Source: Chondrus crispus (taxonomy: Eukaryota; Rhodophyta; Florideophyceae; Gigartinales; Gigartinaceae). Taken from it: a stretch of 64,000 nt of DNA. This document shows, in pieces, positions 29,778-40,040 of this stretch (within the stretch, counting starts at the first letter, position 1; the number at the start of each line of letters is the position of its first letter). The notes beneath the pieces were generated by a model, which made no database searches, was not told the DNA's origin, and worked only from the letters and a program-made list of their open reading frames with translations. The stretch covers positions 1,076,654 through 1,140,653 of the forward strand of contig NW_005178809.1 in assembly GCF_000350225.1 (NCBI RefSeq), read 5' to 3'. The translations under genes and the position numbers were made by a program.

Positions 29778-30423
29778 TGTCGTGCACTACAGCCACGTGT
29801 GGCGGCTGTAGGCAGAGCGACGCGCGTTCGGACGCGTAAGGAAATTCAGGAGACCACCCGGTGGATGACCGGAACCGGGATCCGGGCGCGCTTGCGCGGT
29901 AGAAAAGTAGCAACGACGCCAGCAATAAAAGGTGGAGGAATTAAGAGAAAAACAGAGCTAGCAGGACGGAGAGCACAGTGGTTAACGTAGGTCTCGCGCG
30001 GGGTGATCGACGCGCGCGGGGAAGGCAGTTGGGATTCCAGGGGTGTAGATGGCTCGGTCGGTATGGGCGAGCCAGTACCGAGTCGAGGCTACAACCTGGA
30101 ATCCAGAAACCAAGGTAAAAGACCCGAGGCTTCGTGCCTCTTTACTTTGAGTATCGGGTTGACTATATAGTCCCCCGCCGCCGTAATGGCGAAGCTAAAT
30201 TATACTGTAAATTAGAATAACTAGGAAGGAACGGGTGTAGCCCCGAGGGGACCAAGTACAGCCCCCATAGGCCCTATGGGATGCGGAGGGATTACACGTG
30301 TCCACGGGGAGGTCCGGTAGAGCGGCAGGGGAGTCCACGGATACCCGTGGTACACGTGGTGGCGGCGAGCGCGATTTTGGCCGCTAGGGACAGCTGTCCC
30401 GTTACATAGCACAGTGCACTACA
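29778..30423 (-). repeat. B 3' LTR
   Basis: Plus strand TGTCGTGCAC...GTGCACTACA. It has three CACGTG cores (29794, 30295, 30353), a palindromic TATA box GACTATATAGTC (30161-30172) and a CCCATAG/CTATGGG inverted repeat at about 30264-30280. Confidence 0.93.
30161..30172. promoter_or_regulatory. Palindromic TATA box in B LTR
   Basis: GACTATATAGTC is a perfect 12-bp palindrome, so a TATA-directed complex could load in either direction. The same sequence is in the solo B LTR (62844-62855), but the 5' LTR of B has GACTATTTAGTC (39072-39083). Promoter function is inferred. Confidence 0.5.
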
Positions 30424-30437
30424 GATCCCCCTTCTTA
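30424..30437 (-). other. B polypurine tract
   Basis: AAGAAGGGGGATC on the minus strand abuts the 3' LTR. Confidence 0.75.
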
Positions 30438-30900
30438 GAGAAACACGCGTCCCCGGGTGTATGTAGGGTAGAAATAACCGCCAAAAAGGGCGGCGCCGCC
30501 GGGGTATTGACAGAGAGAGGACGAGGGAGGTCGTGTGTGGCGAAGCGAGCGGGCGAGTGACGAAGAACCGGTCCAGATATCCCTCTTTTCGGCCAGCTTG
30601 AAGATCAACAATCCGGCCGGGTTTCGGAAGTATCTCGAGATTCCCAAGTCTCCTTCCCCTTGTCCCTTCACCTCCCCACTTTTTTTCTTTTCCCCCTTTT
30701 TCCTTCCTTCTTGTTATCCCTTGTATTTTCCTCACGCGGCGTCGGCTGCGCGCGAAGAACGCCGTTCAAGGTGGGCAGGCACTCGGGGGACAGTACCACG
30801 AGTGGTGGAACGGTTCCATAACCCCTACGGGGAACCGGATGAGACGGGCGGTCCGAGTTTGTACGGCTGGCCGGCTCCACGGGAGTGACGCCACAAGAAC

Positions 30901-32385
30901 ATGGCCGATGTCCCGCTGGTGTTCGAGCGCGCACCGTTTCTCGATGCCGCCGGTTTACGGGACAGTCACCTGATTCGGCGGTATGCGGACGTGACGGGGG
31001 CTCTCCCCGGGGGTCTCAGCTTACGGGCTGTGTGGTCCCGTGATTTCTCCTTCCGCCTCGCGGTAGAGCGGGAGCACGTGTGGCCGAAGCATCGCCGCGA
31101 GGGGCGGGGGCGACGTCAGAAATATATGGCAGCCCTGGTGCGTCGGCTTGCACAGACGCCATGTAACCGCCCGATCCCTGTCGAATGGGACTTTGACACC
31201 TGGGCGTTTCGTACGGAAGGAGACCATGGTTACGTCGCCAATTTAAGGCGGGTGTTGGACGATTTGCCGGCTCGGGTAGAGGAGCCGGCGGTCGAGTACT
31301 TGGCTTGGGACAAGCCCATCCTTCCTCCGAATTTTGAGGAGTATGTAGAGCGGGAAAGCAACGCGAGGTATTACGACAAGCTCAAGTTCGAGCGTCGGAT
31401 GCGGAACGCCCTCGGAGTTTTTGTGGCGTATGAGTGGATTGAGGTGACGACCTTTTAACCTCGATCCCAATATGAACGGTACCCGCAGGTACCGTCTTGG
31501 TTCTCGCAATACGAAGTCCCAGCTGACTTCTTAGCGGAAATTCCACCTTGCCTGGTGTATTTCGGCTTGAGTCTCAACGACTCGCCGTGTTCCCCTCGCT
31601 GGATGATTGTTCTCAGCGAGTGGATCGCTATTGTCGCGAAACGGTTCATATGGTTGTGCATGGATGGACGGCTATATGTGTTACCGACCATGATACTGAA
31701 ATGGCTACACAAGTTGAACTTGGACGAGGTTTTAGGGGGGGCGTGGGTGTCCTCTCAGCTGAGAACGCTGTTGGAGGTCCACGACCAGGTGGATTGGCCG
31801 CGAGTGCCTTATTCCCAGGGGCATCACTATGACCGCGCAGATCGCGCGAACATGTCCCCGGGGAGACGTGAGGACGCCGGGGAGCCGACGGCCGGTAACC
31901 GGGTCCGGTTCGACCCGGGGACGTTCGAATGTCTACAGCCGGAATTAATGAAAAGGAATGCCGGCCCTGGGGACAGAACAGTGGTCAAGCCACACGTCAC
32001 CGATGGTGGTGGTGAGTCCGGGGCGGTTCCAGTCGAACCGGCGCGTACGGATGTCCCGGTGGGGGACGAGGACACTGTGGCTGAGGAGCCTGCGTCGTCC
32101 GCGCGACGTCGGATTTTCACCGAGTAAGGCGTCTCTGAGGACGAGATGCTACAGTTAGTGAGCAACGCCGAATTCGTGGCGGTTGTAAAGCGCCTCAAGA
32201 CGGCGTCGAACGGGGAAACTCCCGTGTACAGGACCGACGCTCCACTGGGGGCGACGGTTCCTATCGCGACGACGGTAGAGGGAGACCGCCCCGATTCGGA
32301 GGAAGGGTCGGTACCGTCGGATGCGCCATGCGCGCCAGTGGCGGGGGTGGAGGAAATCCTCGCCGATTACGAGGCGTCGAGCTAA
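30901..32385 (+). pseudogene. Diverged aORF of element B
   Basis: This frame is antisense to B gag-pol and homologous to the aORF of A1 and H, but much diverged. Shared landmarks in order are TGALPGGLSLRAV; WDFDTWAFRTEGDHGYVANL; ILPPNF; KFERRMRNALGVFVAYEW; YERYPQVPSWFSQYEV; WPRVPYSQ; VRFDPGTFECLQPELMKR; and a C-terminal GVSEDEMLQL block. TAA codons at 31456-31458 and 32125-32127 interrupt it in frame. The open frame before a TGA at 30886-30888 may be an N-terminal extension, because PSLYGWPAPRE aligns roughly with the A1 sequence before MRDYP. That two gypsy families share this antisense gene argues against a chance ORF. Function unknown. Confidence 0.7.
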
Positions 32386-33643
32386 TTGGCGAGGAGGGTC
32401 TTCCTCCAGCCGGTCCCCCGTCTTGACTCCAGGGGCGAATACGGGAGCGCGAAGAGGCACTATAGTAGCTAATAAACGCAGTCCCTTCTTGTATCGTTAC
32501 CCGTAGTGTTGGGATCTGGAGTCGAGGGAGACGAACGGATCCGAAAGGACGGAACCCCTTTGCTGAGCGACGGGCGAGTCAGCCAAATGAGAGTGATGGA
32601 CGGGGCATAGATCTTGTGCCGTCCCCGTGTATGCGCTCAGAGGTGGTCGGAGGGCGACGTAGTTACGTGACCATCTGGGTAACTAAGGCACAGCGGGTGG
32701 TTCCCCGTGTGGACATCCCCCCCGAGGGATGGTTACCTCGGCATGGGTACTCGTCGGAGCGAGTCCTCCGAAGTTTCTACGGTCGAAGGTTTTCGGCCCT
32801 TGATAGGGGTACTGTACCGACTCGGAAGTGTGGGTGGTCCGAGTCGGGTGTCACGGGTTTACCCCGAGGTAGCGAGCACGTCATTCTTGGTGCGTACCCG
32901 CCGTCCGTCGCGGCGCATAGCCATCTTTCCCGTGACTGGTAGGGGTCTTCTTCACGTCGCGGAGGGGGGCTGTACCCGGCTCGCGGGAGAATCGTCGTGT
33001 AGCTGACGTCGTCGGTTACCCGCATCGGGGGGGTGTCGCGAGGGACACGCCCGAGAACGAGGGGCCGCGAGGGTTAGCCAGACGAGCCGTGCGTCGTCTC
33101 GTTGTCGACGTGCTCGGACGTTCCCCTGGAGTGAGGGTCGTCGGTCGAGGGGAAGGCCAACTGGGGGCCCTGCTAGAAGGTGCTATGGCCTCGTGTGGAA
33201 GCCCGGCGCGGGGTTGGTCGAAAGGGATCTCAAATCGTGGTCAGGATCACCTGGTGACCCCGCACGGTTTCTCCACTTCCGGTGGAGGTCGCTTGGGGAC
33301 GCGAGAAGGCGACCATGGTGTCGGGCGACATTCCGCGTCGATGGCGAGGGCGTGCGGCCACCGGAGGGGGAATGTCTTGAAGGGGGACGATCGCCGGCGA
33401 AGGCGGGACGCGTGGCGCCGGGGGAAAGGTAGGTGAGCAGGGGCGCCCCATACCCGGAGGGTTGCGCTGATCTGTGCCCCGGGGTGAGCTCGGAGGTGCG
33501 GAGGCGTGCGATATGACAACGGAACTCCTCGCTGAGCATGTATACATACCTTACGAGCCGGCGTTGGCTCCTCCGGAGGGGGGAGGTGGCCCGACCTAGA
33601 GGCCCACCAGACACAGAAGGCAACTAGGTGGTTATGGCGGGGG
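32386..33643. other. B interior without recognised gene
   Basis: GC-rich DNA between the aORF stop and the chromodomain end. Long frames on both strands are Arg/Pro/Gly-rich and show no family resemblance. Confidence 0.4.
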
Positions 33644-34360
33644 TCAGTTAGCCAGCCCCACGCTGTCCGGGTGTGACCATAACCGGACGTTTGGTGCGGG
33701 GAGACGTTTGCGTTTGCAGAATCGCACGACGGTATTGTAGTCGATGTAATTTGCGGGTTCCCAAGTGTCATCATCCGACGTGTATCCATACCAACGGACG
33801 CGGAATAGAGGCATCCCGTCCGTTCCCGGCTTGTACCCCGTTAGCGCGTCAACCACGTAGGTTTGTGTGGCCTCCTCCCTAGGGGAAGGGGGTCGTTTCG
33901 TCGCCTCGGAGGGCGGGCTTGACGCGTTTTTATATGAGGAATCAACCGCGGTTTGCGGGTGAGGAGGGCTTCCCGGGGACCTGAGGAGGGGTTGACCGAA
34001 GGTACACATAGACGCAAAGTTAGCGACGTGCCTCCCGGAGATCTCCTCTGTACCCGGTGGCGTCTCATTGGGGCAGCGAGTGGAGTCCGCGGTCACCGCT
34101 GGTGCGGCGGACTCGGGCGGGGATATTTTCTTTTGAATTTTTTTCGGGTCCCGTGTCCATGTGTCCTGTGGCCTGGCAGTGAAGGTACGCGTTCGTTCAT
34201 TCGGCGACTTATCGCCGTTCGGGGCGCCGGTCGCTCGCCGGGGGCGTATTACGGTAGGCCTCGCCTCCATGGAATGCGTGTCGCGGTGTCGCGGCGGCTC
34301 TAACCGTGACGGTAGCCGTGGGTGAGGGAGTCCCTTTTTGGACACGGACCCTTCGCCCAT
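33644..34360 (-). pseudogene. B Pol C-terminus with chromodomain
   Basis: The last 60 residues form a chromodomain: TYVVDALTGYK, then FRVRWYGYTSDDDTWEP and a C-terminal helix TVVRFCKRKRLP. This domain directs integration to marked chromatin in chromoviruses. The preceding 170 residues are Pro/Ser/Thr-rich linker. The frame is offset from the integrase ORF that ends at 34378, so one frameshift or stop separates them. Confidence 0.8.
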
Positions 34361-34377
34361 TGTAGCGGATCTCCTAT

Positions 34378-35460
34378 TTAGTTGAGAAATGACCCGTGCG
34401 TGCGGGTCGTCTCGGAGAGCGTGCAGTAATCCGATGCCAGGGGGCCCCCTTTGGGTGGAATCATTGATTTCGACCTTGACGGTCGTGTTGCTCTCGCGCC
34501 ATGCGTCGCGTTTTCGATCTCGTTCTTCTCGCGAGTAGTGTCTGAGTCCTCCGAGGCTGTTGACTTTGGCGGAGATATATCCGGGTTACCTGGGCCGAGG
34601 TCGTCTCTCCACGGGCGGGGAGGTGCCCCGGCGGGGATGACGGTAGACGCGTCGCCGTCGGTTGGCGTAGGTGACGAGGGTTCGGCGTCGGCGGGTATGG
34701 TCCGTAGAGGGGGAGCCTTCACAATGCGGTCTCTCGAGACTCTATCTTTCAGGCCTGTAGTCCGGGTGATGGTCACTGTATGCTCGTCTAGGGCCACCAC
34801 CGGAAACGGCCCTTCCGTTTGAGGGGCTAACTTGTTATTGACCCGGTCCTTATCCGTCTTCTCATCCACTCGCAGGGATGTCTCTCGCTCGATGAGGACT
34901 TGGTCACCTATTGCGTATTGCGGTGTCGGCGTTCGCAATCTCTTGTCGAAATCGCGTTTATAGCGGTCTTGACTGGCGAGCAGCGTGTCGCGGGCTGTTG
35001 ACATTAGCCCGCGTAACCACGTTAAGAAACGGAGCTTATATTGCGTCCGCGAGACGTCCAGTTCCAGAGTAGGGGTCTGTTGGATGGAAAGCGGCGCCGG
35101 CGTCCGAGATAACACGAGATCAAACGGCTTCATACCGATCATGCGATTCACGGTACAATTGTAACCGTAGGTTAGCGCGTCCTTGAACTGGTCCCAATGG
35201 CGTTGGTTGTCGGCTAAGTAGTGCCGTAGGGAGGATACCAGGGTGCAGTTGAACCTCTCCACCTGTCCATTAGCTTGTGGGTGATAAGCTGTGGTAAACA
35301 CGCTTTCGACGCGGAGGATTTTGCGCACGGCAAGGAAGAACCTTGACGTGAATTGACTCCCATTGTCGGAGAGTAGTTTCACTGGGGCTCCGTATACGAA
35401 GACCCAGTGTGTGACGAACGCCTGAGCAACGGTCTCGGCGGTTATTCTCTTAAGCGGCAC
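34378..35460 (-). pseudogene. B integrase core and C-terminal domain
   Basis: It encodes an rve-type integrase: VKLLSDNGSQFTSRFF (second catalytic Asp), FTTAYHPQANGQVERFN (catalytic Glu), then the GPF/Y-like region (GPFPVVALDEHTVTI) and a Pro-rich tail. The part before LKRI lies in another frame that ends at 35486, so the integrase is split near its N-terminal core boundary by a small deletion. Confidence 0.85.
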
Positions 35461-35485
35461 CGTTCGGGTCAGCTTTGAGTAACGA

Positions 35486-36342
35486 TCAGATTACCAAGAG
35501 GTATCGATTGCCTCTTTGTGTTCTGGGGAGTTCGCCTAGGATGTCAATAGCGATAAACTCCAAGGGTCCCATCGGAGGGAACGTTTTCAACTTCGCGTTG
35601 TGCTTACGAAATTTAATGCGAGCTTTCGCACAGTCGGAGCATCTTCTGACTGTGGGGTATGCGTCGACGGACATACTCGGCCAGTAGTACCGTTGTCTTA
35701 ACGTGTAGAACAGACGCCTGCCTCCGGGACGTCCCGAGGCGGCGGGGTAATGCGCCATATATAACACTCGCTCGCGCAGAGTGGTTGGTACGACGATTTG
35801 CTCAACACCGTCAAGGTGCGCTTTCCGACACAGTACCCCTTCCTTGTTCATGAAGAACTTGGAAAGGCGAATTTGGGCCACACCCTCCCCCTTCTTAAGA
35901 TGGGAAGCGATCTCCTTACAGAACGGGTCGGAGTGTTGAGCGAGCACAATCTCGTCGTGTGTAATTGCGGCCTTGGAAGCCGGGGGGGCGAGGGCGAAGC
36001 ATCCGTCGTGAACGTCGTCGTCCCATTCCTCGGGTTCCATTTCCGGCTTGTCTTCGTGAAACTCCAAAATGGAGAAGCACGGTATTTCTTCGTCGATGGG
36101 GACGGTTGTGCCCCCTGTAGACGGTATTCGACTGAGGGCGTCGGCGAGACAATTCTTGATGCCCTTCACGTACGTGACGTCGAAGTCCAACTCGGCTAGG
36201 CGCAAGCGCCACAGTGCTAGACGCCCGCTTGCGTCGGCGAGATTCATTAACCAGCGAATGGAATGATGGTCGGTGTTAACCGTGAATCGCTCTCGTTCCA
36301 AGTAAGGACGCAGCGTCTGAATGGCCCGACGCGTAAGCGCGT
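35486..36342 (-). pseudogene. B RNase H remnant and integrase N-terminus
   Basis: The sequence starts within RNase H (TLRPYLERERFTVNTDHHSI, then DALSRIP). It continues through the spacer to the integrase zinc-binding domain (PGGRRLFYTLRQRYYWPSM, then CSDCAKARIKF) and the start of the catalytic core (FIAIDILGEL, first Asp). It ends at a TGA after YLLVI. Everything upstream that should encode protease and RT is absent: the frame abuts an inverted copy of a gag segment. Confidence 0.85.
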
Positions 36343-36632
36343 GCCGAAATGTCGGAGGCAATGGCTCTCATGGCCTTGCCGCATCTCCTCAACCCGCCGG
36401 CGAAGGAGGCGTATGAATCCCATCGGGGATATTTCCGACGCAATCAAGGGATTGCGTCGTGGCCAGCAGCAGTTAACTGGTTGCTTCGTACGTATGCTAC
36501 GAATATTCAGATCGAGCAAGCGCTCTCTGTGATCCGGGATTTACACCAAAAACCCGGCGAAGTTGAGACCGATTACGCAACTCGTATGTTAACCGCCCTC
36601 GCGCGGTGTGGGGACATCCATTCCCCTATGAA
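36343..36632 (+). repeat. Inverted 290-bp copy of B gag segment
   Basis: The plus strand here matches the minus strand of 37229-37518 almost exactly over 290 bp. It encodes, in the reverse direction, the Gag segment from MSEAMALMALPHLL to ARCGDIHSPM. It sits exactly where protease and reverse transcriptase should be. Confidence 0.9.
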
Positions 36633-38553
36633 AGTGCCGCCGTGAGCTTCTCAAAATTATGAGGGACGAGCGACACATCGCGCACCTTCATGCTACAGTC
36701 GAGGTTAATATGATCCCCGACTTTGTAGCAGGTGTAGCAGATGATTTGCGGGGAAGGTGTCTTCATGTCCCGGGTTCCCTCTCGACCGGCCCACCCGGGG
36801 GACTTCTCGCGCGGTCTCGGAAGCCGAGGCGGGTCCTTGTAGGTTGGCCACCGCTCTCCGTAGAACAACGAATCCTTGTCGTTGAGTGAGGATCCCTCGG
36901 TGGGAAATGAGGGTGACCCAGCTGCGACGGCGAATGGCTCCTCATTGGCGAGGAAGTTCTCGGCGTCCAGGCCTGTATGATAGCTCGGGGTCAGACCCGC
37001 GGTTGTCGATGAGGGCATACTGTCTGCCATTGCCAACACTTGCTTGGCGGCGGGTCTCGCGAAGTCGACGCGTCTTCTTCCGCCAGCCGTCTGCGCGCGG
37101 TAGGCCGCCCCTTGAGCGCGGGCTTCGGCCACCGTGTCCTCGAATGAGGATCGGGGGCGATTCTCCCTTGCTTGGAGCACCAACGGCTTGATCGCCGGAA
37201 GAAGGCCCTCTATGAACAGGGTAGTGCGTTCATAGGGGAATGGATGTCCCCACACCGCGCGAGGGCGGTTAACATACGAGTTGCGTAATCGGTCTCAACT
37301 TCGCCGGGTTTTTGGTGTAAATCCCGGATCACAGAGAGCGCTTGCTCGATCTGAATATTCGTAGCATACGTACGAAGCAACCAGTTAACTGCTGCTGGCC
37401 ACGACGCAATCCTTTGATTGCGTCGGAAATATCCCCGATGGGATTCATACGCCTCCTTCGCCGGCGGGTTGAGGAGATGCGGCAAGGCCATGAGAGCCAT
37501 TGCCTCCGACATTTCGGCGTTGTCGAAATTCTCCTTACATCTAGCCAAAAAGCTGATGACTTTGATCGGGTCGGACCCGTTAAACTTGTACTCTCCCATT
37601 ACGACGAGGAGATATTGCACGCGCTTACACGTCGTGGCGTACACCTTTGCATCGACGGTGGGGTCGGTATTCACGAGACGGTATGCTCGATAATTACACG
37701 CGCCTCGGAAGCGGTGGTTGGTCGGTTTCCACACCGTGACACCCTTCGCTTTAGGGCCGAAGGTCGGTTGTGGTACCGTGAATGCCTCGGCTTCGGAGTC
37801 CGAATCGGAGTCGGATTCTGAAGCTGAGGGCGGGGATCTCCCCGAGTAACCAGAGAAATCCTCCGGTCCAGGTCGGCTTTCGTGGCCGGACTTGTGTCGG
37901 TGGCCTTCGGTCTTGACCTTCTTGTCGCGAGACGATCTTGGCGACGGGCCTCGGGCGACCGCTAGATCCGGGATAGGATCTCGTTGTCCCTCCATCGTCA
38001 GGGGATCAGGGAACGGGATCCCGGCGGCCGTGAGAGCCGATTTCGTGACGTCGGCGAACAGTAGATTTTCGTCCAACGGTTGTAACGCATGTAGCTGCGG
38101 GTTGGGTCTTGGCTTCGACGCGGTCGAGTCGTCCGGTCTACTGGGGGCGGGTCGTGTCTGCGCCGTTTCCAAGGCGAGGTTACGCCGACGGAGGTCGTTG
38201 ACTTCCTGCGTCAGGCGATCTACTTCCTCCCGTAGAGGAAGGAGCGTCTCTTCGACGGTGGACCCGATGTCCTTCTGCCACGCTCCAGTTAGAACGCCTT
38301 CTAGTGCGGCGAGGCGATCACGGCCCTGTTGGGACTGTACCTCCGCCTGAGCGGCGATCTTACCAGCAACAAGGCTGTCCAACATCTCGCGTATCTTGGC
38401 GGTGTGCCAGTTGAGTTTCTCCTCGATTACGTTGAGAGAGAACCTCTCGGCTTCACGGAGTCCTTCGCGGCGGTTCCGCGTGATCCACGCCGCGACGGGC
38501 GCTGGGACGTCTCTCGGACGAGTGTCATGGGACGACTCGGAGCCGGTCACCAT
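36626..38553 (-). pseudogene. B Gag, frameshifted
   Basis: The start ATG at 38553 (MVTGSESSHD) follows the primer site by about 115 bp. Residues 20-170 are rich in charged heptad-like segments (coiled coil), followed by a disordered linker with Ser/Asp runs. A retrotransposon Gag core (FNGSDPIKVISFLARCKEN...ALMALPHLL) ends near 37230. One frameshift at about 37230 moves the continuation (TTLFIEGLLPAIKPLV) into the frame ending at 36626. That frame carries a CCHC zinc knuckle, CYTCYKVGDHINLDC. Gag packages the element RNA in virus-like particles. The frameshift disables this copy unless suppressed. Confidence 0.85.
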
Positions 38554-38667
38554 GGCGAATACACCTAACGATCGGTGCGTGAGGGAAAAGCGTAGGTAGG
38601 AGAGATAGAAAGAGAAAGTAGGTCAGGGAAGAAAGAGGACACTCGGATGCACGAGAGTATCGACTGT

Positions 38668-38685
38668 TTCTAGGTCGGGAGACCA
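38668..38685 (-). other. B primer-binding site
   Basis: On the minus strand TGGTCTCCCGACCTAGAA, three bases inside the 5' LTR. Identical to the sites of A1 and H. Confidence 0.85.
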
Positions 38686-38688
38686 AAA

Positions 38689-39334
38689 TGTCGTGCACTA
38701 CAGCCACGTGTGGCGGCTGTAGGCAGAGCGACGCGCGTTCGGACGCGTAAGGAAATTCGGGAGACCACCCGGTGGATGACCGGAACCGGGATCCGGGCGC
38801 GCTTGCGCGGTAGAAAAGTAGCAAGGTAGTCAGCAATAAAAGGGGGAGGAATTAAGAGAAAAACAGAGCTAGCAGGACGGAGAGCACAGTGGTTAACGTA
38901 GGTCTCGCGCGGGGTGATCGACGCGCGCGGGGAAGGCAGTTGGGATTCCAGGGGTGTAGATGGCTCGGTCGGTATGGGCGAGCCAGTACCAAGTCGAGGC
39001 TACAACCTGGAATCCAGAAACCAAGGTAAAAGACCCGAGGCTTCGTGCCTCTTTACTTTGAGTATCGGGTTGACTATTTAGTCCCCCGCCGCCGTAATGG
39101 CGAAGCTAAATAATACTGTAAATTAGAATAACTAGGAAGGAACGGGTGTAGCCTCGAGGGGACCAAGTACAGCCCCCATAGGCCCTATGGGATGCGGAGG
39201 GATTACACGTGTCCACGGGGAGGTCCGGTAGAGCGGCAGGGGAGTCCACGGATACCCGTGGTACACGTGGTGGCGGCGAGCGCGAGTTTGGCCGCTAGGG
39301 ACAGCTGTCCCGTTACATAGCACAGTGCACTACA
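38689..39334 (-). repeat. B 5' LTR
   Basis: Same ends as the 3' LTR. It differs at about a dozen sites, including the TATA palindrome (GACTATTTAGTC at 39072-39083), which probably weakens the promoter that would drive gag-pol. Confidence 0.93.
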
Positions 39335-39339
39335 CATCC

Positions 39340-40040
39340 CTCTCGTTCCGGGTCCCGGTTGAGCCCCCTCTTGATCGTAACATGCCGGCTGACCGGCGTC
39401 CGTAGTGTGAGGTGGGGTGTGGGTGGGTCACATCTAGGATGTGACAAAACAAAATTGAAAGCAACCCCAAAACAAAAACATTGACAAAAAGAAAGGAGAT
39501 AAGCGCGATCGGATGACGTTGTCTCGACAGAGGCAGCGTTCGTCGTGGTTGCAAACCGTGTGCAGCTCACTTATCCCAAAAAGGCTCAGCGTCCCATGCG
39601 CTCGACCGCGTCGCTTTCTCCTTAAAATTAATTGAAAATTCCGAGCGGTGTCCTGTGTTCCACTTGGGCATCGCGACACTTGTCAATATTTGTGGGGTGT
39701 TGTTGCTGTGTACTCGGGGAGGTCTCGCGGCTTACGCGGTGGGCCATCCAACAACAACTGCTTGCCCTTCGGACTCTCCCCTCGTATCTTGGTGCGTCTC
39801 TTCACCCTCAAGAGGTACGCCTCCCGTTGTCACACACCCTTCATCAACCAAAACCTTGATCACCCACCGCGCACTAACAAGCAAACAGCTCAGCTCTGCC
39901 CAGCAGTCAACAAATATTTTCGAAAAATATCGCTTGTCCGCCCCGCTACCCTCGATACCTTGATCGTCAACAATAACGTTGACCACAGTCATTTCTTCCT
40001 GTAGCTGTCAGACAGCTTCTGACACCACCTTTGGTTCCAG
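39340..40040. other. A1 interior, conserved with H but unassigned
   Basis: About 39640-39860 resembles 58350-58560 of H (both encode GHPTTTACPSDSPL in one direction and SEGQAVVVGWP in the other). Which strand, if any, is coding is unclear. Confidence 0.4.

Larger units (their letters stand above)
29778..39334 (-). mobile_element. Gypsy element B, nested in A1, non-autonomous
   Basis: B has two 646-bp LTRs (29778-30423 and 38689-39334) that differ at about a dozen positions by eye. It is flanked by a perfect 5-bp duplication CATCC (29773-29777 and 39335-39339). Reading right to left: LTR, primer site, gag, an inverted gag fragment, RNase H remnant, integrase, chromodomain, and 3' LTR; the plus strand carries an aORF. 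Protease and the RT core are missing, so the copy cannot have moved on its own in its present form. Confidence 0.93.

Noticed and set aside
33183-33789. Overlapping minus-strand frames in B between chromodomain and aORF
   Set aside because: Two overlapping frames of similar length, both Arg/Pro-rich, without resemblance to the A1 post-pol ORF.
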